Source: Cyathus striatus
Lineage: Eukaryota > Basidiomycota > Agaricomycetes > Agaricales > Nidulariaceae
Length of the DNA stretch: 64,000 nt
Assembly: GCA_025738555.1 (NCBI GenBank)
Contig: JAOVFP010000023.1
Location: forward strand, 1,054,001-1,118,000
Reading direction: 5' to 3'
Shown in pieces: positions 48,014 to 59,404 of the stretch. Position 1 is the stretch's first letter, and each line of letters opens with the position of its first letter. The translations under genes were made by a program, and so were the position numbers. Below the pieces are notes generated by a model that was not told the origin of the DNA, did no database searches, and was given only the letters and a program-made list of their open reading frames with translations.

Positions 48014-48993
48014 ATGGCTTCATCCTCCACCGACTCCCGGAAACCAGCACCCAATGCACCAAGGAGCAGAGCGTACCAGCAGGTCCATCCAGTACGTCAT
48101 ACTTTCCCTCTTTCTCATCCTCCACTAAGCGCCCTCTTCAGGATCAACAACCAAAGGCAGATCCCTATTATGGAAATCAGCCCATCGCCTCTCTCTGTGC
48201 TCGTTTCATCTCACATCTCTTCACATGTCCAGAGCTCCCTCCGGCAACTTCCCAGTCTCAACAGCGTCTGCCTGCCTTTATCGCATATGCTCTTCACCGC
48301 ACAAAGCTCCACCCCTCCGTTGCCATCACAGCTTTAATTCTTCTCAATCGTCTCAAGATACGATTCCCCACTGCTAGAGGCTCCTCTGGACATCGGCTAT
48401 TTATATCTGCATTTATGCTGGCCTCCAAGGTTATGTGTGACGATACTTACTCGAATAAGTCTTGGTCTATCGTCGCTCAGGGGATGTTTAACCTTCGCGA
48501 GATCAATCAGATGGAGCGGGAGATGTGTGCCTATTTGGAATGGGAACTTCACGTCGACGGTCCAATGCTAAAGAACTTTGAGTCACTCGTCCAGCGCGAC
48601 TTCAGTACACACAAGGATTCTTTTCCTGTCTATCCTGCCGAAATCGTCTCAAGACGTGCTCGCAAGACAGGGACGCCTATGCCAGAGTCCTCGACCAGTC
48701 CCATTCCCAATTTTGGAACACATCGCAAACCTGCACCGTCGAAACCAACACCATCGTCATCACCTGTCAGCGGTTCCTCGAATTCATCGTATCCCAACAC
48801 ACCGGATGCCAGTCATTCACAAACGTCGTCACCGGCCTCATCTGCCTCACCGGCGACACCGGTTGGTCCCGACGACAACTCAGCCGTGATACGGGAATAC
48901 GATACTTCACCGGGATTCATGATTTCGGATATTGCCAATGTTCACGCTTTAAAAGCGCAAACTTTCTCTCAAGTGGTACCTTCGCAGTGGTAA
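48014..48993 (+). CDS. Pcl/Pho80-type cyclin (Pho85-cyclin family)
   Basis: Exons 48014-48091 and 48142-48993 (50-nt intron), 309 residues. The cyclin box runs from about residue 40 to 160: IASLCARFISHLFTCPE, FIAYALHRTKLHPSVAITAL, LLNRLKIRFPTARGSSGHRL, ISAFMLASKVMCDDTYSNKS, WSIVAQGMFNLREINQME and REMCAYLEWELHVDG. This is the Pcl1/2-like pattern of cyclins that bind Pho85-type kinases and act in G1 and polarity control. The C-terminal 130 residues are Ser/Pro/Thr-rich (many SP/TP sites), probably regulatory. The ATG at 48014 was chosen because it is followed by a short acid-free head and the splice join puts the cyclin box in frame. Which Pcl it matches cannot be told here. Confidence 0.87.
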
Positions 48994-51622
48994 CATTCGA
49001 CGTCTCTGGCATGCTTTTTACTTTTCTTCTAAAACAACACATACCCCCTGCATTGCTCCTAATACCCCTGCATTTTTTTTATTACCAATCATCTTGCAAT
49101 CAATCATTCATCCGCATTACCATTGGCATATGTACTTATTCTTGTTTATGGACATGTGTCTCCTTACACTCTTTTTGTTGCTACGCTCGTTACGTTTTTA
49201 TATGCTATGTCAAAACTGTAGAAATACAAAAAGAGACACATTTGGGAAACAAATTTTGCGCACATCGAAGAGGACAATATATACAGTATAGGTTATTAAA
49301 TGAATAATAATTGGACGAGATTATTCGAAGAACGTAGTATTGCTGTCAGGCATCGGATTCGAATTACGTGGATTGACGATCCCTTGAACGTGGTGAGCAG
49401 AAGCTTCGTCTGTGAGCGGCTGTGAGTATGGGGAAATGCAGTAAGGCAACTGCAACCCCAGGCCGTAGGTAGGTATATGATAGCACTGTTCGAATTAGAT
49501 TCTTCCATCAGAATATTACTGTATGTGCTATCTAAGATTATGGGCCGAAACGCGGAAATTGCACAATTAACAATGCTGTTGCACCATTAAGTATGTTCAC
49601 CACATTCACTTGAACATAACCACGACAACGACACTGGCGACTACATCTTTGTCGTCAAACATGTTTCTCTAGTCCAACAATTTACAAGAGCTTACAAGCC
49701 ATGGGAAGAATATTCTTTCCGTCAGGAACCTGCTTCCGGGTTCTTCATTTCACCCTGACCAAGAGTTGACTTGACGGTGACCAGGCAGATAGAACAGACG
49801 CGTGTGGATGTGACTCGGGACCATCATATGACATATCACAAATACAGAGGTCCAAGATTCCCCTCGTTTTCGGGCCCGTTTTCCGAAGCCGCCTTGACCT
49901 TCGACTCGGTGTCCATGATTAACCTTTGCACAGTGATAGTATAGCATGACATACCTCAACAGCTCGCATGAAGAGTCCAACGCCCTGAGCAATGGTTCGT
50001 AGCTCTTATCCATTCCAAGAATAAGCAATGGTTGTTGTACCTGCGGACCCTTTAAGTTTAATATCAATCTGTCCCATCTATAATGTTGATATAAGGATTG
50101 AAGGTGGGCGAGTGTGGGCGCCGTTGGCGAACAAACTGAGGGGTCCCGTCTGAGCCCATAAAGTAGTGATAAGATGTGCATCATTCTCGGTATTTTTAAA
50201 ATTTACTCTAAATCAAGATAAGTACAGCATTAAGTATAGCAGATGACTCCTATGTACATACTTATAAGTACTTAGTGCCATAACTTACTACCATATACGC
50301 AGCTCTCCACAAACGCCCGTAAATGAAAGAACGCCATGACAATTGACAGGTCATGTCTGTAACGTGGTTGACCAATGATCATTGGGAGGGATTTGTATAA
50401 GCGCTCAGCAAGTTCCACTACTTAGTACAAGTGCCTTGTAAGTGCCCACTGCCAACTTGTTATTTATCCGCCTCCGCCACTTGCTGACAATAATGTCTTT
50501 ATTGTTGCTTTATTCTGCATACTTCGTGACAAATTGATGCGAGGCTTGAATTTGAGCGTGTATGATAATAAGTTATAACGATCTCCGTGGAAGGAGCGAG
50601 TTCCGGGATTCTTTATCATTACAGTTTTACAAGGATGCAAATCCCTTTTGGTCAACGTTTCGAGCAGTAAATCTTGTACTCCGGTTACCCACTGGATCAT
50701 TGAAAGATGGCTCGGGGAACCGGCCTTATATCTTCTAGGTTCCTGCATCCTTATATCCTTATATTCGAAGAAGTTGTATATCGTTGGATACGCCACAGGT
50801 TCTCAATGTTTTGTAGACATGCTATAGCATTACTCCAAGTAGACTGCTCATAAGATACAGCTGCAGCGAGTCCTTAGCGCTTTAGCAATATGATACAGCA
50901 TCAATTGATTGGCATGTCATATCACATATCATGGATGATCGAAGTCATACCATACGTTCTATATGAGTGTCCAATAAGTACTTCACAGCATACTGTGGCT
51001 GATGCTAGTATTCCTGTTAAATCCAAAATTTTAAAATTTACTGGATAGTTTCGACCAACTGTTCGGTCATGCGTCACACAGGGCCATGAACAGAACAGAT
51101 TTAGCTGTTGGTCACGCGTCACAAAGACTCATGAACATAGGTACAAGGAAAACAAAAAAATGTGAAAAATCGTTAAAAATAAAATAAAATGAGTAGTAAT
51201 ATTTAAAACAGTGTTGATACCAATATATACCTCCTGAAGTGTGTAAGTAGTAATGAATATAATAATTACAGTTGAAAGCCATTCAAATCTATTCCAGCAT
51301 AAATTTCGCTCACCCAATGGCTTACATAGGCTGCGAACAGAGGTCTGGATCGTCACACCTAAAAGGGTCCGAACACTTGGTCGAAATTATCCAGTATCCA
51401 CCATACAACATGTCTTAAACTGACTTTGAGACTAACTCAAGTCTAATGTTTATTACGTAACTTATTTTGGTATGACTGGCATTGACTTTGAGAATTAACT
51501 AGACTCAATAAATTGAATGTATACGTAAGCAGTGTGCGGAGCTTGAAAGCCCTTGGGTGGTCGGCACTGTTGACTTGAAGGGTCGTTGCTCGTTGTTCAC
51601 TTTCACTACGCACATATAAACG
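48994..51622. other. long intergenic region, no recognised gene
   Basis: 2.6 kb between two plus-strand genes. Two minus-strand open frames (50184-49750 and 50796-50464) show no motif, splice partner or codon signal that I can support. The last 60 bp before 51623 form the Nab2 leader. The region is AT-rich, without visible repeats. Confidence 0.4.
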
Positions 51623-53791
51623 ATGCCATCCTTCGGTCTTACAATAGGCACAGAACGTTCAGCAGCCCTTCAGGTGTGTTTATGATTGTCATATATATGC
51701 CACTTTCTAATCACTGCATCCTTTAGCAATCTATACAAGATGAACTCACAAGGCGAGGCTTCACCCAGGAGCCAGGTGTGTTCTTTCGGTACTCCATATT
51801 GCTTTGTCCGTTAACACAGTGTTTTTTAGATCAAGTTATGGCGGAATACATAACAATTATGATCATTAACAACAAAACTGCCGGTATGTCGCTTGTCTCT
51901 TCTTTTCACGTCGTTTCTGACTGGCTTTATCAGCTCAAATTACAAGCGAACTCGAGGATTGTGTGTATTTTTTATAGATACTATCATAACATATACTAAC
52001 ACGAGCTTATTCAGTAATTGGAACGGAATACGGTTAGCCCAAGCTTGTCTTTGAAAGTTCTCCATGTTGACACCCTTTTAGACCCTAGCTTTACGGACTG
52101 GCTTTTTGACGAGGCTGCGAAAAGTGCACCAGGCACTGAAGTAACTACACAGCCTCAAGCTGCTGCAGAATCTACGTCGGAGGCAGGCCCATCACGCGAC
52201 GCTCCACCACACTTGCCAAATGACTCGGCGCGGAAACCGCCAAATGCCCCCAGGAATGGAATATACCAGCAAGCGATATCGCAAGCTCTTCCTTCGACTA
52301 ATTCTGCTCAAAAACGTTCTGCATCGGCTCGTTCCCCCTCCCCCAGCCATCCAAACAAATCCCGTCGAACAGATGTTCCGACCGGCCCTCGGGCTATGTT
52401 ACGTGATGGAAGTTCCAACGCTGTTCCTCACCCCAACTCCAGAAGCTTGCTGGACCGTGTAGGCCCCATGCGTAATGGCAATCCCAACTTCCAGAGAAAT
52501 GACGATATTCAAGCTCGTATAGACAATATTGTGAACAATTCTCCTGATCCCAATATGATGATGGCCGCTGCAGGATTTCCTGGAATGCCTGGAATGGATA
52601 TAAATGCCATGGCTGCCGCGAACATGGCTAATCCTTTGCTACTGCAGGAGATGATGATGAACCAAATGGCGCTTATGGCTCAAATGGCATCTTCTATGGG
52701 CATCATCAATCCGAATACCGGACAATTTGGACCTGGACTTCCGATGCAGGGGATGCCTGGTGATATGGGTATGATGCAGGCAGGTATGATGCAGGGGCAA
52801 GCAAATGCTGTTAGAGGGCGAGGTGGAATTAGAGGTGGCAGAGGTGCTGGAAGGGGAAGGGGAGGTGCTGCAGGACATCCTTTGTCTTCCAACACTTCTA
52901 AACCGGCGGAATCAACTCCTCCGGCTGAAGTCACTCCTAGTGTGCCAGTAACCGTAGCTGCACCTACACCTGTTTCTCATGCAGCGGTACCTGCACAGTC
53001 TGCAGCTGCTCTTGCTTCAGGAGGTTCCACCGTGCAACGTACGTTGTATGTCCTTCCCGAGCGGCCGCAATCTCCCACTCTCTGTAAATTTGGCCTAAAA
53101 TGCACGAACGCCCACTGTCGCTATTCACATCCTTCACCTGTCGCTACTCCTGAAAGTGGTGTTGTCCTGAGTAACGATCCTTGTGAAAAGGGAAAGGACT
53201 GTAAAGATAAAGATTGCATCAAAGCCCATGTTAGTCCTGCGGTGCTGCAACCTCACGGTGAGAACATTTAGTCTACATCTATCTACTGTCGTCATTAACA
53301 ATATTTACGTAGCTGCTGAACAACCAGCTCCTACACCCCAACCTCCGGTACCTCACTCATCTCACCATTCCAGCTCCATTCCATGTCGTTTTGGTGCCGC
53401 TTGCACTCGGCCAGGCTGCACGTTCTCTCATCCTCCTCGTCATAATCAACAGAGTGCCACACCTTGTCGTTTCGGTGCTGCCTGCACTCGTGCGACTTGT
53501 CAATTCCAGCACCCCGAAGGAAGAGTGTTACCCACGGCATTTCATCGCGGGCTATCTACAACTGGGGGGTTGGTCAATGTTCAAACACCGGAAACCGGGA
53601 CAATGGGTGCCCCAAGCCCTCACAAGAGTGTTAATTTTAAAAATTCTGCCGCGGGCGTTAAGGAGAAGCTGAAAGAGCTTGAGGAGAAGAAGATTGAAGC
53701 TGAAAAGAAGGTCAAGGATGCCGAGGCCGCTGCAGCTGCCTCTGCAAATGGAAAGAAGGATGGACCGACAACTGTCGCCACCGCTGCTTAA
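51623..53791 (+). CDS. NAB2: Nab2-type nuclear poly(A) RNA-binding CCCH zinc-finger protein
   Basis: Binds poly(A) tails and links 3' end formation to mRNA export in the nucleus. Exons 51623-51673, 51727-51775, 51830-51883, 51934-51960, 52015-52032, 52082-53257, 53313-53791, 617 residues. The N-terminal about 80 residues, from six short exon pieces (IQDELTRRGFTQEPDQVMAE, ITSELEDLIGTEYDPSFTDW), form the PWI-like helical domain. A long Met/Pro/Gly and RGG-rich middle follows (MPGMDINAMAAANM, RGRGGIRGGRGAGRGRG). The C-terminal fingers are CCCH: CKFGLKCTNAHCRYSH, CEKGKDCKDKDCIKAH, CRFGAACTRPGCTFSH and CRFGAACTRATCQFQH. The last 60 residues are a Lys/Glu/Ala coiled helix. Four recognisable fingers, compared with seven in yeast. 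Confidence 0.9.
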
Positions 53792-54423
53792 GCAGATCGT
53801 GTATTCATTACCATGTGCCGCAGAGGGAAACTAAACGGCTCGATCATTCCCTGAGAAGAAACTTTCAGGACTCTAAATATTCTGACAACGTACTTAAGTA
53901 TCGTGCTGTACTATTTCTCTTTGACATCATATTTTTAGTCAATTATTTGTTACGTGCTACTCTTTACTTTCATTACTCTCATCACTTTCTGTTGATATTA
54001 TAGTTCTTTCGTAAAGGTGCACCAATTGCGCGCCTCATAGAATATTGGAGGAGTACAATATATCTGGACTGGCTTTGCTGATGGATGTCTTAAAGGCATT
54101 CATTCACACTCCTCCTCACAACTTCTCTCTATGTGAGCTTAAACCGAAAGTTCTTCAAACTATGAGTACAATGATATCTTCCAGTGATATTTTAAAGAGT
54201 CACCATGGCTCAGCTTCTAACTATTCATCCTACCGCGGGATGCATTGAATAGATGCAGTGTAGTATGAATAAGCACTCTTGATTGATCTGAAGAGAGTAC
54301 GGCGGCGGCACTTCATAAAGTCAAAGAAAAATAAGCCTTTGACAAATATGCGCGGTTCAGAATAAGTGCTTACAGCATTGGCCATGTTCAAGTGGATACA
54401 TGTATTGTGAATTCACCAATATT
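53792..54423. other. intergenic between convergent genes, no gene recognised
   Basis: About 630 bp holding the 3' ends of the Nab2 and RRM genes. Only short motif-free open frames, T-rich. Confidence 0.45.
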
Positions 54424-55115
54424 TTACTCCTCCATTGCGTCACCATCTTTTTCCGCTTCGTCTTCGTCTTCTTCGCCATCCTCAGGTGCTGAAGACCCAG
54501 CCCTGCGGCCTTGTACACCTGAAGGATACTGAGCAAATGAATAAACCATAGAATATAAAGGGGCCTACCACCGCTCTGCGCGAGGGGTTTCACATGCTGC
54601 TTCAACCACTCCTCCGACTCCCAAACTAATGGTAGATGGTCAAAAATGCCAAATTGTGCCAGAAGGCTCAAATATAACCTACCAGCTCTGTTGCCGCCCA
54701 GTTGGGCTGGAGTCTTCATTGGTCGAGCCAAGCTCACCTTGATAACCTTCCCTTTCAGCTCATTTAGATCCATGTTATCTATAGCGTCTTGTGCATCTGC
54801 TGAGGAGCTAAATGTCACAAAACCGAAACCCCGGTGTTTGGGATCTAAATGCAGGCGTTAGGCGTGTGCGGTGATGAGATTAAGAACGTGCGCACCGTTT
54901 GGGTTTGGTTGTGCGGGATTAGCTGCTCCAGAAGGGAGTTGTACTTCTATTATATCACCTGCATGAGCATATGAACATATAAGTATTGAGGCAAATCTGA
55001 GGATAAATCGCTATGCACCGAATGTGGAGAAATGTTCGTATAAAATGGTCTCGTCTACCTCCTCGGTGAGTCCTCCAACAAATACAGTTTTCTTTGATTT
55101 TGTTCCTTCTTCCAT
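54424..55115 (-). CDS. RRM protein resembling the RNA-binding part of cyclophilin E (Cyp33/PPIE)
   Basis: Exons (minus): 55115-55019, 54958-54896, 54844-54683, 54625-54569, 54518-54424, 157 residues. One RRM spans about residues 10-95: KKTVFVGGLTEEVDETILYE (RNP2 is VFVGGL), HRGFGFVTFSSSADAQDAID (RNP1 is RGFGFVTF) and LKGKVIKVSLARPMK. The VWESEEWLKQH motif after the RRM matches the short linker that follows the RRM in animal PPIE/Cyp33. There is no cyclophilin domain. The tail is acidic (EDGEEDEDEAEKDGDAME). So this is a stand-alone RRM protein, plausibly a splicing-complex component as in PPIE, though that role is inferred. It shares a 136-bp divergent promoter with TAF13. Confidence 0.85.
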
Positions 55116-55251
55116 GGTTGGGGGAGGGCGGGCAGAAGGGAAGTGGTAGTTATGGGTAAGCGCATTATTATTGATTTACGCGCCGCGTTATTTTGGGCGC
55201 TTCCTATGTACTTGTATACACTCACTTGCAGCTTCGTCGTGTCTCTTTCAA
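55116..55251. promoter_or_regulatory. 136-bp divergent promoter between the RRM protein and TAF13
   Basis: The shortest head-to-head spacing in the window. Both 5' leaders must lie here or overlap. Only an AT-rich core (TTATTATTGATTTACG, about 55165-55180) is notable. No TATA box is seen. Confidence 0.4.
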
Positions 55252-56077
55252 ATGTCTTATACACCTTACACACCGCCTGGAAGTCACCCACCACCGACTT
55301 CTGCAACTTACCCGTACGGTGCTTATTATCATCCAGCAGCACATACTCCCTATGGCCACCCTCAAACGCCTGGTGCATATCCGTATCAAGCAGGGCACTA
55401 TCAGTCTGGCGTAGCTGGTTATGGCTGGACAACCTATCCCTACAGCATTCCACAACATCCTCAGCCCACTGCTCCCATTCAGCGAGCACCAGTGCATACA
55501 ACACCCGCACCTGCTACATCCCAGACTCAAACGGTTGCTCCCCCCCCTCCAGCACCTCCACAGAGAACAGCTACATTCAATGTCTATACTCCAACTTATG
55601 CACGAGAAAGTACCTCTTCTGCTAATATTGGTGGCAGAGGATCAAGGAGACAGTCACATTTGAGGGGCCTTTTTACAAAGGAATGTAAGTATCTCCGTAG
55701 CATGTATAGTTCGAGTCCCTAATAAGAACCCGCCCAGTACGAAATTTGATGTATGGCTTCGGTGACGATCGAAATCCAGCAAACGATACTGTCAACGTTA
55801 TGGAAGAAATACTCATAGAATACATAACGGACATAGTACGTGTTGTCTCATTATGGGTGTAAGTATTCCGTGTTAACATTTTGCGTAGTGTCAACAAGCT
55901 GGTGGTCCAGGCAAAAAGTCGAGACTATCTATTGAAGACCTACGAAGGGTACTTTCACGGCCAGCAGACGCGAAGAAGTTAGCCCGTATGGAGGAATTGT
56001 TGTTCATGCAAGAAGACATCAAGCGTGCTCGCGCTCAGTTTGAGGAATCAGATATGAACAATCCCAAAGAGTTTTAG
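55252..56077 (+). CDS. TAF13: TAF13, TFIID histone-fold subunit, with Tyr/Pro-rich N-terminal extension
   Basis: Exons 55252-55684, 55738-55835, 55889-56077, 239 residues. The C-terminal about 95 residues are TAF13: LRNLMYGFGDDRNPANDTVN (helix alpha1 and the diagnostic MYGFGDD), EILIEYITDICQQA, SIEDLRRVLSRPADAKKLAR and MEELLFMQEDIKRARAQFEE. TAF13 pairs with TAF11 in TFIID to support transcription initiation by RNA polymerase II. The first about 145 residues are a low-complexity Tyr/Pro/Ala/His/Gln-rich stretch (YTPPGSHPPPTSATYPYG...) that is absent from animal TAF13 and looks like a prion-like or activation-type disordered region. The start at 55252 is the first ATG in frame. The upstream frame lacks an ATG. 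Confidence 0.9.
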
Positions 56078-56377
56078 ACCGCATTGCTATTCTGTATAGT
56101 GTTTCAGAGAGGTGCACTGAGTCTGTGTAGTATGTCCAGAGGATCCCTTGTATTGTACCATATATAATAAATCAAGCAGGATAATTCACGCAAGCGTATG
56201 CACTCGAATTCTTGCGGTTATCCATGCAACTAGGGTGAGTAGCAAAGTGAGCGCACTCAAAATATGTACGTCTTTATTCCGAGACGCCATTAACACAGAT
56301 GTTAACGAGTACCTCAATTATTAATAGACTAAGATCACTCTTCAACATAAGGTATATAATTATAAGGAGCTAAATGA

Positions 56378-59020
56378 TTAGTCCGACTTTCCTCGCAGTG
56401 TCTCCGCTAATTCTGCGCCACCTTTGTCTACGGAGAATCGTATCATATCCCCTTTGTCAACGTCCTTGAACTGAAAACAAGTTTTAGATACACTTTAGTG
56501 AGACGAGACGGACATACAGTAAGTTCACGAGTTCTGTGTAAACTCTCAATTTCATCAATTCTATCACGAACCCCATCTAAAATCTCCTGGAAGTCTTCTT
56601 CTTCAACTACTTCTTGAGCTGCATATAGAACTAGCGTGGAGTCGGGTCGAACGTCATGGTTAATCTAATGAAGAAATGTTAACAATATGAAAAATTCACC
56701 GCGTGGAAAGCACATACGTCGATAGAAATCACGTTTATTCGATCAAGTTCTGAAACAAACAAGTATCAGTTGTGGCCTAAGCTAATGCAGACAACGGATG
56801 AACCTTCCATAAAATCAGTACGGGTCATGATTCGTCGACATTTCCACTGTAATACATCACAGATGAAATATCAGATACAGAAAAATCAAGAAAACCAACG
56901 TAGGGAATTGTTGGAAGCGGCAATTCTTCCACAGAGCCAACATCTATAAGGCCAGCCTCGATTGACGCTTGCCTTTCTTTTTCTTGCTCGCGACGAATTT
57001 TTACAAATTCCTGCAGAAGTAGCCAGGAACATGACGACCATTTTTGCTAAGTGGCACATATCAGCAATGTACGTCTTTGACTAGAAATGAGATGCTCACC
57101 TCGTCCATGACATCATCATCACAGTCAGGAATAAGTCCTGACGGACGGACATCGTTAGAGACTGGTATGTATATGCTTAGAAGAACCAACCTATTTGACT
57201 AAGTAACCAGGCCTTTTCTACAGACAATAGGCCATCGGCCGTTATCTTAGGATCCGGTGCTTTTGCCACCTGTATTATGATATGTTAATATTGTGAAATG
57301 AGATATTACGGGCTATTACTTTGTTTAAATAGGAAAGTCTTCCACCAACAACTTTGACAGCTTCCTCTAGCGTTCCGGGTGGTACGGCAGGTCTGGTAGA
57401 ACTTTGGCGCATCCTATTAGCTGCTTGAAGTGCTTCTTTTGAATTCAAGTCGTACACAGAGACGACCTAACCTCAATGAGCCCATCGTACTTCCAACTTT
57501 TGATGTCACAACTACTAACTAACTCACTTGCATTCTACTCGCGGTTTTACCTAAATGCAAAAGATTAAGCGTCAACATATCGAACTGTGAATACGGTGAC
57601 ACTAACGCAAAACTTGGAAAGGCCAAAAATCATCCCTGTGAAGAACATCAGAATCAAGCAATAGTACGAGAATCGATTAACTTACGAACTGAAAACGATA
57701 GTAAGGACACCTATAGTGTTTTCAGAGCCTTAGGTCAAAATTAAGGACAGCATGAACGAACCGCTTGCCGCCCAAGCTTCGGCCTTTTGTTGCAACTGTA
57801 ATAACATATTCTTTCCTTCTTCATCATTATGCAGGAAATGCACATTATTGATGATAAGAACTAAAGGTCGACCAGTGCGATTTTGCATACGTAAAGCAAC
57901 CTTTTCAAGCTTGTTCAAGGCTTAGATTGATGAGCGAAATACAAAAGGGCTGGAAAGCATTAAGACCTACCACGTTCGATATCAAGAGCGGGCCCGCCTT
58001 CTCTTGGGTCTCTACGCTGGAACAAGCCAGTTTGAGTGTCTTCGTTGAATTCGTAGTTCAAAGCTTTCCCAAGGCGAAGCCTGAAGACTTCCAAGTCAGG
58101 ATGGGCATCGCAAAGAGACACATATTCAGCATCAATGTCTGCCATCGCATCAAATATCATAGTGCCCTTTCCCGAGCCCTGAACATCGAACTAGATAAAG
58201 ATTCCATGTCTTGTAGATGAGTATAAACGGCACCTTCGGCCCTAGAAGCAAGTAGTAATGGCCGACTTCTCCACCATGAACAATCTGGTCGATGAGATCC
58301 TGTTCTTGTCGCCTTAAGTCCTCTGTCCATGGGGTATCTTCTGAGCAATACTCAGCTTTCCTGTTATCCTGTGAGATAGCGGCACGCGTACTGTGATTCT
58401 TCGCAAGTTCTAATGCTGGATCGTATCCTGCTTCGAAAGCTTTTTCGATCTACAACAATAAATTATAGAACATCCAGAGAATTTAGTGATCTTCCCACCT
58501 TATCCAGTACGTTTGCCTTGTACCATTTGATATAAACGGTACCGCCAATAAACACTAGGTAGGAGTTAATACCTGTCGAATAAATAGAGGGATGACCAAC
58601 CTAATACCAGGCCAATAGAAGTGGTGAGAATTGCATCCCTCAGGGAGAACTTGTTATAGGAAAAGTTGACCCGCTGCCCCCAGGACCAGGGCCTCCTCCT
58701 CCTCCGGGAGGATTAAATGGGACGCTCATAGTCAATGTTCCTTCTTGTGCCTCATGTCGTGGGGCGCCTGGTGTGGGAGCAGCCGCCGGGGGAGTAGAGG
58801 ATTGTGAGGATTGTTCCTTAGCGACAGGTTTACTCTGAAGTTGGATGTGAGGCTGGAGTGTTGTCCCCTTACGTTTAGTGGTATAAAATCGTGGTCTCGG
58901 TAACGATGAAGCAGAAGGACCGTAGAGTGAGACGCGGGATAATGAAGGGAAGTTCCTTGTTGTTGTCCTACGCAAAGACGCGCGTCTTGCAACTCGTAGA
59001 AAAGCAGCGCTGTGCACCAT
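56378..59020 (-). CDS. mitochondrial P-loop (AAA-type) ATPase, fungal, unknown role
   Basis: Many short introns; I did not fix every exon. The head (VHSAAFLRVARRASLRRTTT) is a basic mitochondrial targeting sequence. A Gly/Pro-rich linker precedes one membrane span (AILTTSIGLVLVFIGGTVYI). The ATPase core has Walker A LLLGPKGSGKGTMIFDAM, split by an intron, with Walker B-like PLVLIINNVHFLHND, a following GSLTIVFSSDDFW region and NRTGRPL... The C-terminal part (VKIRREQEKERQASIEAGLI, FMEELDRINVISIDINHDVR, ending AETLRGKSD) looks like a winged-helix tail. The first exon needs one extra base in an A4 run (58661-58664) to pass from GSGSTF to SYNKFSL. Function is unknown; location in the inner membrane is inferred from the targeting head and single span. 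Confidence 0.75.
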
Positions 59021-59404
59021 TGGCGCACTACAATATTATAAAAGTGAAAATGAAGGACTGACAGAAAAGTTGACTACGTTGACTGGTCAGTGGTAGAACT
59101 AAAGCGTTGTAACTTTTGAAGGGGTTTATTTATTTATGTAAGGCACAAGGAAAAGAACGCTGTTACAGATGACCCTTTCTCATTGCAGACATCAGCTGGC
59201 ACCGAGCATTGGGCCGTACACCACCACTGTTTTCGCTGTATTCCTGGCACCAGCCCTATTCTTTCAATTTCACTTCACATATTCTTTTGAGCTTTCTCAG
59301 TTCTTGGGTACTACAACGCAAATTACGAATAGGAAGTGTCTAAAAGTATCAATACAGTATACTTATATCGAAATCGGCAGAAAGCAAGCATCCTCTTCAG
59401 AAGT
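59021..59404. other. intergenic, no gene
   Basis: About 380 bp upstream of the mitochondrial ATPase start and downstream of the SAP-like protein. Only short motif-free frames. Confidence 0.4.

Noticed and set aside
49750..50796. Two minus-strand open frames
   Set aside because: No recognisable domain and no plausible connection to each other. Left as intergenic.
55700..55725. TTCGAGTCC resembling a tRNA T-arm
   Set aside because: Lies in the first TAF13 intron, and no acceptor stem or anticodon arm can be built around it.
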